Shown: positions 32,815-44,453, numbered from the stretch's first letter. The stretch is DNA of 64,000 nt from Aspidapion aeneum (GCA_963576565.1 OY755042.1:4826112-4890111), one strand, 5' to 3'. The notes: generated from the letters alone by a model not told the origin. A program made the numbers and translations.

Positions 32815-33223
32815 TGAGGGGTGATCAGCTGCCCATAGTAGGTATACAAATTTGTCTTCAGGACCCCACAGGACTCCACAGGACCCCACAGAACTATACA
32901 GGACTTCCACAGGACTATACAGGACACCACAGGACTTCCACCAGGACTATACAGGACCCCGAGAGAACTGGCACCTAAGGGGTGCCCTAAGCATGATTAA
33001 GTACTAAGGTCGGCAAAGGCAAATTGGCTCACTAAGAAAAACGAGAGTTAAGATGTGATGACCTTTTTTGTTTTTTTGGTCGCGAAGTGTTTTATGAGCC
33101 ACAGGACTATACAGGACTCCACCAGCAGGACTATACAGGACCTGTACAGGACAATACAGGACCAAACATTTATTAAAGTCCTGTAGGATGGTGTACAAAT
33201 TTGGTTCAGCTGATCACCCCTCG
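32815..33223. mobile_element. Family E element, copy 2 (ACAGGAC words)
   Basis: It starts TGAGGGGTGATCAGCTG (first base changed from C) and ends CAGCTGATCACCCCTCG, with the same ACAGGAC words, the GATGACC-T-run-GGTCGCGAAG core and the single reversed GTCCTGT near the right end as copy 1. It is somewhat shorter through fewer words. Confidence 0.8.
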
Positions 33224-33512
33224 GCCCAGACACTGATTGCTTTCTGTCCAATTGTTATTTTTTTAATTTATTTTATTAATGGCATGTCATTTACATATTT
33301 GACATGGTATATCTTATAGTATGTAACTGCTAATAAAAAAAAAATTTTTTTTAGGTTTACAGGTAGTAGTAGTAGGTATTCATTATTTTTTTAAAACAGT
33401 TACATATATGTAAAATATAGTGAAATCCATTATTTAATTATCAATTAATCAATAAATATTTATTTTGTTATTAGTCAGCAATTACTTTGGTTAATACTTA
33501 GATCATATTTAA

Positions 33513-33652
33513 AGTTTTGAGGAGTACATATAAATATTTAGTTCAATACCTCCTAAAAGTCTTGTCTACTCTAGTCAGACTTTTGAGGAGTACATAAATA
33601 TTTAGTTCAATACCTCCTAAAAGTCTTGTCTACTCTAGTCAGACTTATGAGG
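33513..33652 (+). repeat. Two tandem copies of a 66-68-bp unit
   Basis: GAGGAGTACATA...TAAATATTTAGTTCAATACC...AGTCTTGTCTACTCTAGTCAGAC occurs twice in direct succession with a two-base length difference. Confidence 0.8.
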
Positions 33653-33879
33653 TATTGATTTGAGATCATCAATATGCATTTCGCAAAGTTTTTTATTTAT
33701 TTATTTATTAAAGAAAAACCCAAAAAGGAAAAATTATTTCCATATAGGGTAAAAAACTAAATATAAAGTACAACATTACATTACACTTTAGGTACTTGAA
33801 TTAGGTACTTGAATTAATATTTAAGAAAAGAGCAAAATTAACACTTCTTAAAAATATTTGCACATGAGAACTAAAAAAC

Positions 33880-34260
33880 TAAAATAAACTATCTTTTAGC
33901 ATTCTGAAAAGAAATCCCAACAACTTGCTTTTTTTGCAAGTGAGTCAATATGCTCTATAAAATTTAATTCTTTGTCAAACAATATATTTAGATCTCTTAT
34001 TACAGTTTGTTTTTCCAATTATTGTTCTACTATATATGTAAACGCTCTGAAAATTGCCAACTGAGTAGATATTTTAGGTAGAAAACCAAATACAATTTCA
34101 GCTAATAGATCATTGGATATGACAAACTCAAGCAGTCTTTTCATGAACTTAGTGATATAGTAACCGAGCCGACAATGCAAAACCAAGGAACAGATGTCAA
34201 AAATATTAACCAAAAAATAGAACATCAATGTCAGGCTTTGCTTCGTATAAAACTTGTCTT
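33880..34260 (-). pseudogene. Small LINE reverse transcriptase fragment
   Basis: Minus-strand reading gives KRLLEFVISNDLLAE then FGFLPKISTQLAIF (34019-34228), matching the F-G-F-x-P-x-x-S-T box of LINE polymerases. Further on it gives VIRDLNILFDKELNFIEHID then SLAKKAS (about 33930-34005), matching the I-R-D-L-G-V-x-x-D-x-x-L-x-F-x-x-H box. The active site between them is missing. Degraded and without ends. Confidence 0.6.
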
Positions 34261-34312
34261 TACAATGATTGTCCTTAGGTAAATGGGTGTCAAAGTGCTG
34301 CTTGATAATTAC

Positions 34313-34485
34313 CTGCTGCTAGACAACTTCTGCAATTCGTGCGTTAGTAGCGAAGTGTTTAGGTCAAGCTGGGGCGACGACTGAGCTCCCATAGAAGTCC
34401 CGACCACTTTTTTAAACAGGCCCCTACCTGGAGTAGCCAAGGCGTCTTCTAATAGCCTGACTGACCGGTTTAAATCGTTTTCCAT
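34313..34485 (-). CDS. Nup107: Nup107-like nucleoporin, first coding exon
   Basis: On the minus strand ATG at 34485 opens 57 codons plus two bases, ending at AG|GTAATT. The product begins MENDLNRSVRLLEDALATPG, continues RGLFKKVVGTSMGAQSSPQL and ends THELQKLSSS; it is polar and probably disordered, as nucleoporin N termini often are. The phase-2 end joins exactly to the acceptor at 22696 (AG+G = Arg). The gene assignment comes from the downstream exons, not from this one. Base composition is clearly less AT-rich than the flanks, as expected for a coding exon. Confidence 0.55.
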
Positions 34486-34891
34486 TTTTTTATTATAAAT
34501 AACTTTTACAATTAAATTATTAAATTAACGCACAAAAAAACGTCTCCGTATAAACTTAAATTTTAAAAGATAACCTAAAAAAACGACCAAGGTATAAAAA
34601 GCCTTTTTCCTCGAGGTTACTAGTCACTCATACAAGTAACTCGAAATGACGTCACGGTTACTTGGAGTGACCAGTTGTATGACATCACCGGTCACTGACA
34701 GATTTTTCTCTAAATTCATTGTAAAATACACTTCAATTTTAAAGATTCTTGAATTACCAAGTTTGAAATAAAAACGAATGCATTTATATCATTTTTGTAA
34801 ACAATAGTGAGATTGAATAGATAGTTTTTGGCCGTGTCAAATTTAGACCCGATAACTTCACCGACAACGATAACTTAAACAATATTTGACA

Positions 34892-34892
<1 letters not shown>

Positions 34893-34960
<68 letters not shown>
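34893..34960. repeat. (TA)n microsatellite
   Basis: About 34 uninterrupted TA units. Confidence 0.98.
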
Positions 34961-34961
<1 letters not shown>

Positions 34962-36481
34962 CATTTTTGGTACCATTTTTAGTCGACCCCGACGGCGACG
35001 GTGCGTTTCTTTCTCTTTGTCGTTTGGTGTACAAGAATATTAATCGAGGTAATGAATATTAGGGGAAGATGGGAGCATATTTTTTTTGTCTAAAGGAAAA
35101 CTTTATTTGCAGTTTTGTTTTAATACTTGTGGTTTTTCTTGTGTTAAACAAGTATATGAAGTATCCGTCACTGTCAATCAAAAAACATTGATTAACAAAA
35201 ATATCTACGCCATACGTTTTTTTCTCACCTGGTGACGTCATTAGAAATGCGTATAATTTAGACTATAGTTTAGAATGGAAATGTTTCGTTTAAACCCTTC
35301 GTTTTGACTATCGAAGCATCGTAATGGGGCAATAAGAAATATAATGTTTTTTGTTGCACTTTAACTTGAGTAGTAATGTTACCTTTAAATTTGACTAAAG
35401 TGCTTTATGTAATGCTGTAAAAATGGCCAGTTGCAGAAATATTAAATGGCATCTAACGCAAATAGTTCACAGTACACCGGTGTATTTTTTAATTCATGAC
35501 TAACAGGCTAAATTCTCGTACATAGCTTTATTCGGCCGAGACCCCAAACTTTTTACTCTACGAAAATTTTTGAGTTGGTGTTTCTCATAGAATGCGCGGG
35601 CGCAGAAGTCTTTTGGGCCTTGTGCTTCGGACTAACTAAACCAAGCATATGATTTTGGGGACAATGTTGCCATTTACTTTTAAAAACAGTTTTTAGGCAA
35701 GAGAAAAAAAAAACAGAATTACTAAGGATATTTTTTATTTTTTAATATGTAGCTTAATTTACCGAATGCTGCCCAGTCCCATCTTACTCGTCTCTTGATT
35801 TCTTGGTAACATTGGTGACATAGCCAGAGAAAAATTTAAAAATAAGGGCCTTAAGATTTGCATATAAATCAAATAAATGGAAAAGTTTTGAAAGGTAGTT
35901 ACGTAGGTGTGACAACAAACACAACTACAACATTTGTTTCACAGCCAACTGTGAAAAAGTGAAAAACTATTTTTTTTTGACAAATTCATATTTTTCGTCA
36001 TCCAAAGACAAGCTTATTATACACGGTTGAAAAGCTCCTTTTATGCTCTATTTATTGAAGTATAAATCCAATATGACGGTCATAAGAAATAACAAAGTTG
36101 GCTATGGTTTCGAAAAAACTAGAAGGCCTAGAAAAAACTGTTAACGTCATTCAGTTGGCCGTAGTTGCTTATACAAAACTACCAAATTTCATTAAATTTG
36201 TTTGCAAGATGTTTTTGCTCGATATTTTAGTAACCCCTGTAGATATCTTTAATATTGATACAGGCTTAGAATAGCGCAACTTTTTTTCTCATTTAAACAA
36301 ATCTCTTACCGTTTCCGAAATACCCATGTGGTTGCTTTTATCTGGGACACCTTGTATATATGTATATATAGTGTGTCCACGGATTGAGTTCAGGTAAGCA
36401 GGAGCGATTCCCAGAAAATCAGAATCTAAATCGAATTTTTTTTGTCAATTATATCTTACCCGAACTCAAAACATATATCAA

Positions 36482-36486
<5 letters not shown>

Positions 36487-36537
<51 letters not shown>
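36487..36537. repeat. (TA)n microsatellite
   Basis: About 25 TA units. It is flanked by ATATTAATAT on the left and ATATTAATATA on the right. Confidence 0.95.
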
Positions 36538-36544
<7 letters not shown>

Positions 36545-37006
36545 TATACATAGATTTGTCTGGGCTATTTTCACACTTTTTATAAAGTCTACCTATATTG
36601 AGAGAGACAGAATCCATCACGTGATCTATGACAACACATTGTCTTCGAAGTCAACTTAACTGTAATTCCGGTTTTTCTGTGGATTTTCTTAGTTGTTCTT
36701 TACTTATTAGTTTTAATCGCCTAAACGATATATTTTTCGACAGGCCTTTTAAACCTTGATTTCGAAAGGTATTTTAGACAGACCAGGGCTAGAGGCCTTG
36801 TATGTATGACAAATTTTAAAGAAATATTTATTTAAAATATGGCATACATAGAGTCTCTCTCGAGGGCTTATTTATTTTAAACTTACGTTTTCCTTTAAGT
36901 AATTGAAGACTAAAAGGAAAATTTATTGTTAACTTTTTTTGTAATTTTTTGCGCCAAAGAAACAAGAAAACTAGAGTATTAAAAAAATAAATATATTTAA
37001 TTAAGT

Positions 37007-38046
37007 CTATATATCAGTCTTATTAACAGCCTTAAACTTATCTTCAATCTCATGCAGCGTTTTTCCTTTTGTTTCAGGTAAAAATACGATCAAAAGTATT
37101 AGGCCTATAAAAGTTGATGCGGCAAATAAACCAAATGTGCCATCGGTTCCCAAGGTTTCAAAAAGAAATGGCGTTGTTTTTACTACAGAAAAAAGAAATG
37201 CAAAATTAACACAGGAAGATATTCCGCTCCCTACACCCTTAGAAGCTAAAGGAAATACTTCTCCAATCATGGTCCAGGGTAGTGGATTTACACCAGCCGA
37301 CAAAAATGCCATGTATGATAAAAATGCAACTAGAACTATTAAATTGTATTTTTCTAAAACTATGGGATAAAATCTGGAAGCGTATAAAGATCCACTTAAT
37401 GTTGCTAGTGACAAAAATACCCCAGTAATTGCTACAAACGAATGAGGTCTTCTCGGTAACTTTTTTTGTAAATAGAGAGCTAAAATTGAGAAAACTAACC
37501 TAACAGAATCCATTATTATCATGGATAAATACTCATCCATTTTATTTCCTAAAGACATTTTTAAAATATCTACGGTATAAAAAGTAATAGCGTTACTCCC
37601 ACACCATTGTAAAACAAAAAAATATACAAACAGTATAAGTAAAGGCTTAACAAATTCGGGCTTTATATAAATGCTATAGTCCAAACATTTCTTCTCTGTT
37701 GTACTTGTCTGCCGATCAATCATTGTATGAAGCTCTTTTTCCGATTGTGGATCATTTCCGCGGCACCAATAGAAGGCCTCTCTGGCAAACTCATACTTGT
37801 TCTTTTTGATTAAATAAGTTGGCGATTCTGGGGCAAACAGCATGCATATTAAACCCAATGTTGGAAAAACGCAGCAAACCAAAGCCACCAGGCGCCAGCT
37901 CATTACAGTTCCCAACATGTGAGATAACATTATACCAAATGAAATGGCAAATCCCACAAGTGCCAGACATACTCCTCTAAAAGTGGGATCAGCGGTTTCT
38001 GCAAAGTAAGCGCCCGTGACGGGACCTGTTAAGCCCACACACATAC
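37007..38046 (-). CDS. Tret1-like: Facilitated sugar (trehalose-type) transporter, exon 4 (last)
   Basis: This exon encodes about 346 residues of an MFS sugar transporter, from the end of helix 3 to the C terminus. Family marks in order: GLTGPVTGAYFAETADPTFR (the R-G region after helix 4), PESPTYLIKK before the central loop, LQWCGSNAITFYT (the QQ-x-x-G-x-N region, here with LQW), NPLPWTMIGEVFP, and the C-terminal signature PETKGKTLHEIE. The acceptor TTATCATTTCAG precedes 38046; two bases (GT) complete a Gly codon begun in exon 3. The protein would carry trehalose or a related sugar across the plasma membrane by facilitated diffusion. The whole gene gives about 479 residues, the normal length. 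Substrate is inferred from family only. Confidence 0.92.
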
Positions 38047-38115
38047 CTGAAATGATAAGAACACTAAGTTAGATACATAATTATAAAATGAGGAGCTAGA
38101 AAATATAAGGCTGCG

Positions 38116-38712
38116 CAGGGCTATCAAAATGGACGGGCCACGATCATCCACTTTGTTGACGTCACATCCGGGGCTGATTTTTTTTTGATGGTCACGTTAC
38201 GACACAGCTGATTGTCTTTAACATATTGAAGTTGGAATGACGGTTCATGGATATTTGATTTTTTTTTAAATAAAGCCGTTTTTGAGATTGTTTTTACTAT
38301 ATTCTCGCAGAACAATATTTTTAAAATGTATAGTAAGCCCTAATTTTTCATAGCCGCTTCATTAACTCACACAAAAATTAAGTTTAAAGTAGAAGCGAAT
38401 GTGACAATCACATATGACAAAGTCAAATACATGTCAAATATAACAGTTGGCATGTGGTACATGGCGGGTAATTTGAATTCAAAATAAGGAATGCTAAATC
38501 CTTTTAATCATGTTGCTTCCTTACAAACCTTTGGTGGAATATCGGGATGGTGTCTGAGAATATTTCACTGAAATTTTGCGGAAATCTGTAGTGCCATTTT
38601 GAAAATATCATAAAAAATCGTCTGACCTCCCATAAGACCCAATGTAAAATTCAGCCCCTGGAGAACAGCTGATTTTTTCAGGGTCGTGGCCTCTATTTTT
38701 GTGTTGGCCTTG
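38116..38712. mobile_element. 7-bp-TSD DNA transposon (family P7), copy 1
   Basis: The start CAGGGCTATCAAAATGGACG and the end TTTTTGTGTTGGCCTTG are imperfect inverted repeats, with GGGCCACGATC and GGTCGTGGCC continuing them. The 7-bp duplication GGCTGCG lies on both sides (38109-38115, 38713-38719). It contains CAGCTGATTG, a GACTTTGTCATATGTG-type stretch on the reverse strand and no coding frame. It lies in transporter intron 3. Length is 597 bp. Confidence 0.85.
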
Positions 38713-40710
38713 GGCTGCGTTACAGTGTGTTATCGCCAAACTTCAGCGAGTGATTATTTGAGTGATTTTAAGAACAAAGGTTGTTATAAACATAAATTTG
38801 CAAATGCATAGTTTTTAAAATACAGGGTGTTAAGCTTTGATTTTTTTTTAAATATCTTAATACTCGTTTAGTTGATTTTATTGATATTTAGCAGTGCTGT
38901 TTGTAGTAAGAAAAGGCCAATTAGGCCGTAATTAAAATAAAATTATGCAGTCCAGTGACGTCCTTGAACACCAATAAAAATAATTGTGCGCCACCGACTT
39001 TATTCCAAGTTTGGTACAATTTAAGGAACCACAATTACAAAAAAGTTGTATTTGTTTTCTGAATTTCTCCATTTTTAGAGATAAAAAATAATAGCGGCTT
39101 TATTGCATACCCCCATGCTATATACGAGAGATGACGTTAAAGTGGTTTTTATTTTTTATCTCAAAATCAAGGCGAGAAAAGGAACAAAAAATGTGTATTT
39201 TGTAGTTACCTAATTCTAAAACAATACAAATATTTAAAAAAGGTGAGTGGCGCACAAGCGATTGTTTTATCAAAGTGTACTTTGTATTTTGAAAATATAA
39301 AATTTTCGGTTCATATGTTTATATCAACTTTTATTTATTCTTAAAATCACTTAAAGAATAACCCTCTGAAGTTTGGAGATATAGTTTAGTGCCACCCTGT
39401 ATATTGTTGCAAATATCTGCAAAACTATACAAGAAATGTGTATGATATTGCTGAATTCGAAAAAACACACGAAAAAAAAAGTAGTTTCTTTAATATCTAC
39501 AGGATAAGTAAGTTGACACAACAAAATTATTTTTCCCGTCATAAAAAATAATATACTTTATTTTACTATGACATTTTGAAGAATATTAAAACAATATATT
39601 TTGATCTCAGACAGCACAAATACATACTACGTACGTACATAGTACGTACGTAACTCTACCACATAGTTTACACATCTGTACGTCGTCACAGTTATTTTCA
39701 TTCAAAACGTTTTTTTTTTAATTTTTCATCTCATTGCATGTCTTTATTTAACTAAGTTACAACAACAATTACATTATACTGATTATTCAAAATGTGGTGG
39801 CGGTATTCAACATGCGCTGCTTTATTTACAACCACCAAACTTTAAAAAAATAATACAACTAGTACTTAAACTGGCCGTAGAATATACAATAAAATTAAGT
39901 TTTTTTAGAGATAATATAGTTGTAGCAGTGGCGCATCCAGAAATATGTCTTGGAAGGCCCGAGGTCTTTGGGGGGGGGGGAGGGTCAGGCATCGTGATGT
40001 CCTATTTCATGCTATTTTTTGTGTTTATTCATGAAATGTGTGGAAAATATATAAAAAAAATTTTGGGAGGGCCCGGGAGGAAATTTTTTGTTTATCGAAC
40101 ATTGATTATTTCTATAGTTTTCAAACTTCAAACCACCCCTCAGCGGTGGTACTACAATTTGAGACAATTTTATACGGAATCCTATGACTACACTAGATTA
40201 CAAATAATATTTTTTGTGAAATAAAGCTGGAAAATCCGTATTATGCTAACGAAGCCTAAATATTTGTAATTATTTCACTTGTAAGTATTAAAAAATACAA
40301 TTAAACCGATCGGTACTAGTCTATGGGCTTAGTAATTAGACCCTGTTATAAGTCCCAACTAAGGTCTTGGTTAATATTTGGTGAAAACGTACGTACCCTA
40401 GACTAGGGACCCTGTATCTATGACATATTTTTAAGAAATAGAGAGGCGACAAACTCTGTGAAATTTATTTAAGTCAAAATCAATTGACGAACATATCGGT
40501 CCTGTATACTCTAGCAATGTTTAGAAAACGCACTTCTGTCCTTGTTAATTCATAAGCGTCGGAAAATAAAAATAAATGATTTCTAACAAAACCTATACAG
40601 GGGTCCGAATAAACGTGTTTTTTTATATGTTGCATGATGATTGATGTCACTCACCGCGGACAATTTAAATTATTTTCGCATCTCTCTCTTTTGTAAAAAT
40701 ATGTTATACA
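38713..40710. other. Transporter intron 3, left part
   Basis: AT-rich intron sequence. It has a duplicated GTACGTAC palindromic patch near 39628-39652 and a G10 run near 39970 within CAGTGGCGCATCC-type sequence that often marks insect transposon ends. No complete element or gene was found. Confidence 0.4.
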
Positions 40711-42200
40711 TACAGGGTCTCTACCCTAGACCAGAAACTAGTCTCGTTAAATGGGAAACTCGGTTATTATTAAAGATATCGATTTTCTGATTGCACCTTA
40801 CCGTGCTCTTTTTTGGAGCCCTTAAAAATGGTGTAATCAGATTTTTGTTATACCCCATGGTTTCGCTGATACAGGGAGTTTTTGAAAAAATTGCATTTTA
40901 ATTAATTCCTTGTATCTCGCTTATTTTGCAAGATATTTTTATTCTGTAAAAACCTTTTTATGACAACTTTTTTAGAGCAAAATAATGACGTTGTCAATTT
41001 TTAAAAATATTGTTTAGTTTTTGAGATATGGTATTTATCATAAAAAAATTAAATACGGACCTGGATTTTTTTTATTACTACTTTGATTAGTTCCATGCTA
41101 TTATTACCTTAAAATGATAAAACTTTAATATTTTTTTGATTTAAGGTTAAAAAAAAGTATTTAATATTTGAAAAAAAAGTTATAGTCCGAACCTGGAAAT
41201 TTCCAACGTAATTATAAATTAAAAATTGCAAGACACACCAGTTGAACGATTTTTAGTTTATCTGTTTTGAAATGATAATTAAAAGATTTATAAATAAAGT
41301 AAAAAACGTTAAAAAGTTACAAAAATAATATCATACTAATTATTTGATAACCGAACAGCAGGTCGTGAAATTTACAAAACAAAAGCGTGGAATTGACATT
41401 GTCATTTTACTTGTCATTTTTGTGAATGGCTTACAATTATTTTAAACTGGCTAGAAATCGACCATATCCAGATTTTGAAAAATGTGACTGCTTCATTCAA
41501 GCAACAAAATCCCGATATTTAAATGGCAGAAATATTTTTATGCAAAATGCGTTAAGAAAAATTACTCAAAAATGCCAACAATGTCTTACACAAAATGGTA
41601 ATCAGAAAATTAGTTATTTAAAAAAAAATTTTTGTATTTTTCGTAGACTTTGTTTCAAATAAATCTGTAAATTAACGTAAAATCATTTTACTATGCTAAG
41701 TATCAAAACAGTTAAACTAAAAATTGTTTAACTACCAATTTTTAGTTTATATTTATGTTGGAAATATCCAGGTTCGGAATAATTTTTTTTTAAATATTAA
41801 TTTTTTTTTTAACCTTAAAACAAAATTTTTTTAAATTTTTATTATTTAAAAAAAATCCAGGTCCGTATTTAATTTTTTTATGATAAATACCATATCTCAA
41901 AAACTAAACAATATTTTAAAAAATTGACAACGTCATTATTTTCTTCTAAAAAAGTTGCCATAAAAATGTTTTTACAGAATACAAGTATCTCGCAAAATAA
42001 GCGAGATACAAGGGATTTTTAAGAATACAATTTTTTCAAAAACTCCCTGTATTAGCGAAACTACGGGGTATAGCAAAAATCTGATTACGACATTTTTAAG
42101 GGCTCAAAAAAAGAGCACGGTAAGGTGCAATCAGAAAATCAATATCTTTAATAATAACCGAGTTTCCCATTTAATCCCATCGAAAATGGGACACGCTGTA
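40711..42200. mobile_element. Large foldback element with about 340-bp arms
   Basis: Arms 40740-41075 and 41858-42180 are reverse complements at high similarity (words AATGGGAAACTCGGTTATTA, GCACCTTACCGTGCTCTTTT, CCTTGTATCTCGCTTATTTT, TGAGATATGGTATTTATCAT, AAATACGGACCTGGATTTTT). The outer ends read TACAGGGTCT and GACACGCTGTA, related to the TACAGGGTGTCCC group. The loop contains a 78-codon frame at 41426-41662. The element lies in transporter intron 3. Confidence 0.85.
41426..41662 (+). CDS. Small hypothetical frame in foldback loop
   Basis: 78 codons starting MAYNYFKLARNRPYPDFEKC, basic, with four closely placed Cys residues but no recognised motif. It is placed in the loop of a foldback, like the frame at 20868-21113, just after a TGACATTGTCATTTTACTTG stretch. 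It could be a relic of the element's original coding part or chance. Confidence 0.2.
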   Translation: MAYNYFKLARNRPYPDFEKCDCFIQATKSRYLNGRNIFMQNALRKITQKCQQCLTQNGNQKISYLKKNFCIFRRLCFK

Positions 42201-42701
42201 CATGGTACGTACATAGGACTGGAACATAAAATTAAAATTGAGATGATACTAGGACTGGGTAACATAAAAATCTATTCTAGCTGATAAAAATTCATGCTTT
42301 AGAGTGGATCGTCCATCTCCACGCCGAAATCTCAAAGTATGTTTTGTTTGATTTTTTTATTATGTATAATATGTATTTACGTCTTTCACATTTGTACGTA
42401 CTATGTACGTGCCAAGTTTGTACATTCTTGGTCTCGAGAAGTACCCAAATAAACTGTAAGTACCTAGTGTATAAACTACTTACACATTTATACATAGTGC
42501 GTATATTATTGGTCCCGAGACGCGCACGGATATAAAATGGACATAAAATGTAGATACGTCCCTGGTACTAAATGTTTTTTATGGGATGCAATAAACTTGG
42601 AAACCCTGTTCAGTCCGACGAACTTCTTTTTAAATGTAACTAGAAGTTCTTTATAAATGTAACGCTATTAATCTATTGGTTTAAACAGCAAATGGTGTTA
42701 C

Positions 42702-42875
42702 CTGTAATAAATCTTCCCACTAATATACTTGTCATTCCATTTGCGAAAAATAAAATGCTCCATCCAATAAGGGCGAATATGCAGTTAATAATGTGGACAG
42801 CTTTTCGCCCCATACTTTCCATGGCCCAACCTCCTATAAGACATGCAAAGGGCATTGGCAAAGTCGCTATGGAAG
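42702..42875 (-). CDS. Tret1-like: Facilitated sugar transporter, exon 3
   Basis: The acceptor AATTTTAG precedes the exon and donor GTAACA follows it. It encodes SIATLPMPFACLIGGWAMES then MGRKAVHIINC...FANGMTSILVGRFITG, covering transmembrane helices 2-3 with the conserved G-R-K loop and the G-R-F-x-x-G box. It begins with two bases completing Ala and ends with one base of Gly, so it joins exons 2 and 4 in frame. Confidence 0.9.
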
Positions 42876-44320
42876 CTAAAATTTAAATTAATAAATTGGT
42901 AAGGAGTTGGTTTCTGTAGGGTGAAGGTTGCTTGTCATATTGAAAGACATTTTCTTTTTTATAGCTTTTTTTATACTTGATCTTTTCCATCCATAGGAGG
43001 ATAAATCGCTTAGTTTTTATCCAAAGTTTTTGTGTAATTTTTTTTTTATTTGGGAATAACGGTACAGCCATGCGAAAAGTGGTACTCAAACCCACAAGCT
43101 CCTGGTACCCGTGATCGAGGCAATCCGCTCGAATATGGGCTGCTAGCATTGCAGCTGCGATACATCCAAAGCCCAATTACTAGACAAGCGGCCACCCGAT
43201 CGCACTTTTTTTCTAAGTTAAACTGATTTATTAGGTACATTAAATACGCTTGCACCATTTTCAAATTGCCACTTTGTAAAAATTTTGATGATGTATTCCA
43301 CTTTTTATAAACAAATAGAAACTTTTTCATTTTCCGTATGGATAAAAACGTCAAAACCAAAAAAATTAATGATAACATTACACTGGCTTAATTCTTAATT
43401 TGCCATTTTTTTATTTTATTGTCTACAAAAAAATGTATTATCCTTTTTTTCACAAAAAGCTTGGTTTCTACGAAAATTCGTCAAATTTAAAAATTTCTTT
43501 TAAATAAAATGTGCAGGAATTCAGCATATTACGTACATATCTTTAAAACGGTAGTACCTAGGTAGCTCGCAGATACCTCGTTCGATAAGTAAAAAACTAT
43601 TAAAGGAAAAAATAGTCCAAAATCCAAGATGGCGGCGCCATTTTGACCATGTTTCTGAGGGGCTTTTACTATATTTAATGGGACCCCAACAGCTATTGAA
43701 TACGCCTAGCGTTGGACTTTGGATATTTTTTTAAACATTTTGTATTCCCTAAACGGCCGCCACCTTGAATATCTCATAATGCTCAAGGCTTTAAAGATGA
43801 GTTCTTGGGCTATAAGAATCAGCAATAAAATTTTCTATATACCTTAATGATATTAAGAAAATATCGACTGTAGATCATGATAGATATGTAAGGGCGCATT
43901 TATTATAATATAAGGTCAAATGTAACGAATGAAGCATAAGTTTACTCCTATAGAAAAAAAATATACCAGAATTTTTTGGTAGCCATATTTGTTTTAATCC
44001 GCGATTAAACTCTAATTTTTGTAAAATTCGGAGCGAAAAAATGCATAAAACCAAAGTTGTGTGCAATTTTGTTATCTACATATTTTATTTAAACTTTTTT
44101 TTACAGCACCTACTCCAACGGTGCTATTTTCCTCTAAGCACCGCGATGCAGAGTTTTCACCCCCCCCCCCCCTCGAGCGGCACCCCCGAGGTCACAAACT
44201 TAGATGTACTATCAGGGGACCTATGTCTACCATCCCACCAAATTTTATTTTTCTTCGACCTTTTGCAAATAGAAATCCCCTGACGCTTGGGCTATTTAAT
44301 GTATCCATGAATATATGTAC
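42876..44320 (-). other. Transporter intron 2
   Basis: It holds a less AT-rich patch at about 43070-43210. On the plus strand this reads MRKVVLKPTSSWYP, stop, SRQSARIWAASIAAAIHPKP, NY, stop, TSGHPIALFF. The two in-frame stops in otherwise protein-like sequence suggest a dead coding fragment of unknown origin. A C11 run is at about 44160. Nothing else is supported. Confidence 0.4.
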
Positions 44321-44453
44321 CTATCCAAGATTCCATATTTGTGTCAATCTCCCAATTTTCCTCTAATAGGAGTTGAGGCAAAAAAATGGCGGAAAAACCT
44401 TCCGCCATTCCAAGGGAAATTGTTAGCAGTGTTGGACCTAGAGCTGCGTAACT
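44321..44453 (-). CDS. Tret1-like: Facilitated sugar transporter, exon 2
   Basis: This exon is too short for ordinary frame searches but is fixed by splice sites and family match: acceptor TTTTTGCAG (AG at 44454-44455), donor GTACAT after 44321. It encodes SYAALGPTLLTISLGMAEGF followed by SAIFLPQLLLEENWEID and MESWI, i.e. transmembrane helix 1 and the first outside loop, whose conserved E-x-x-W-I/S-W-I ending is typical of this family. Phase 0 in, phase 1 out, compatible with both neighbours. Confidence 0.88.

Larger units (their letters stand above)
26147..33223. mobile_element. 7.1-kb composite: family E copy - satellite array - family E copy, 8-bp TSD outside
   Basis: The perfect 8-bp duplication GCCCAGAC lies at 26139-26146 and 33224-33231, immediately outside CGAGGGGTGA and TCACCCCTCG. 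Inside are family E copy 1 (26147-26603), the satellite (26604-32814) and family E copy 2 (32815-33223). The inner flanks also match: GATTTTTA follows copy 1 (26604-26611) and AATTTTTA precedes copy 2 (32807-32814). The block lies in Nup107-like intron 1. Confidence 0.8.
34486..37006. other. Spacer between the Nup107-like and transporter genes
   Basis: It should hold the promoter of the Nup107-like gene, next to 34486, and the 3' end of the transporter, with a possible AATAAA on the minus strand near 36921-36926. It contains two TA microsatellites. Nothing else is supported; short frames here show no features. Confidence 0.45.

Noticed and set aside
33661..33880. CRISPR-like or RNA gene content
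   Set aside because: The direct repeats nearby are a simple two-copy duplication, and no tRNA, rRNA or spaced-repeat array was recognised anywhere in the window.
36384..36659. Frame with a long IYIYIY run
   Set aside because: Generated by the TA microsatellite; the same applies at 45441-45697.
37137..37370. 77-codon plus-strand frame
   Set aside because: Antisense shadow of the transporter exon 4.
42883..43378. Minus-strand frames next to transporter exon 3 as extra exons
   Set aside because: The in-phase exon 2 at 44321-44453 joins exon 3 exactly, so these frames are intronic.
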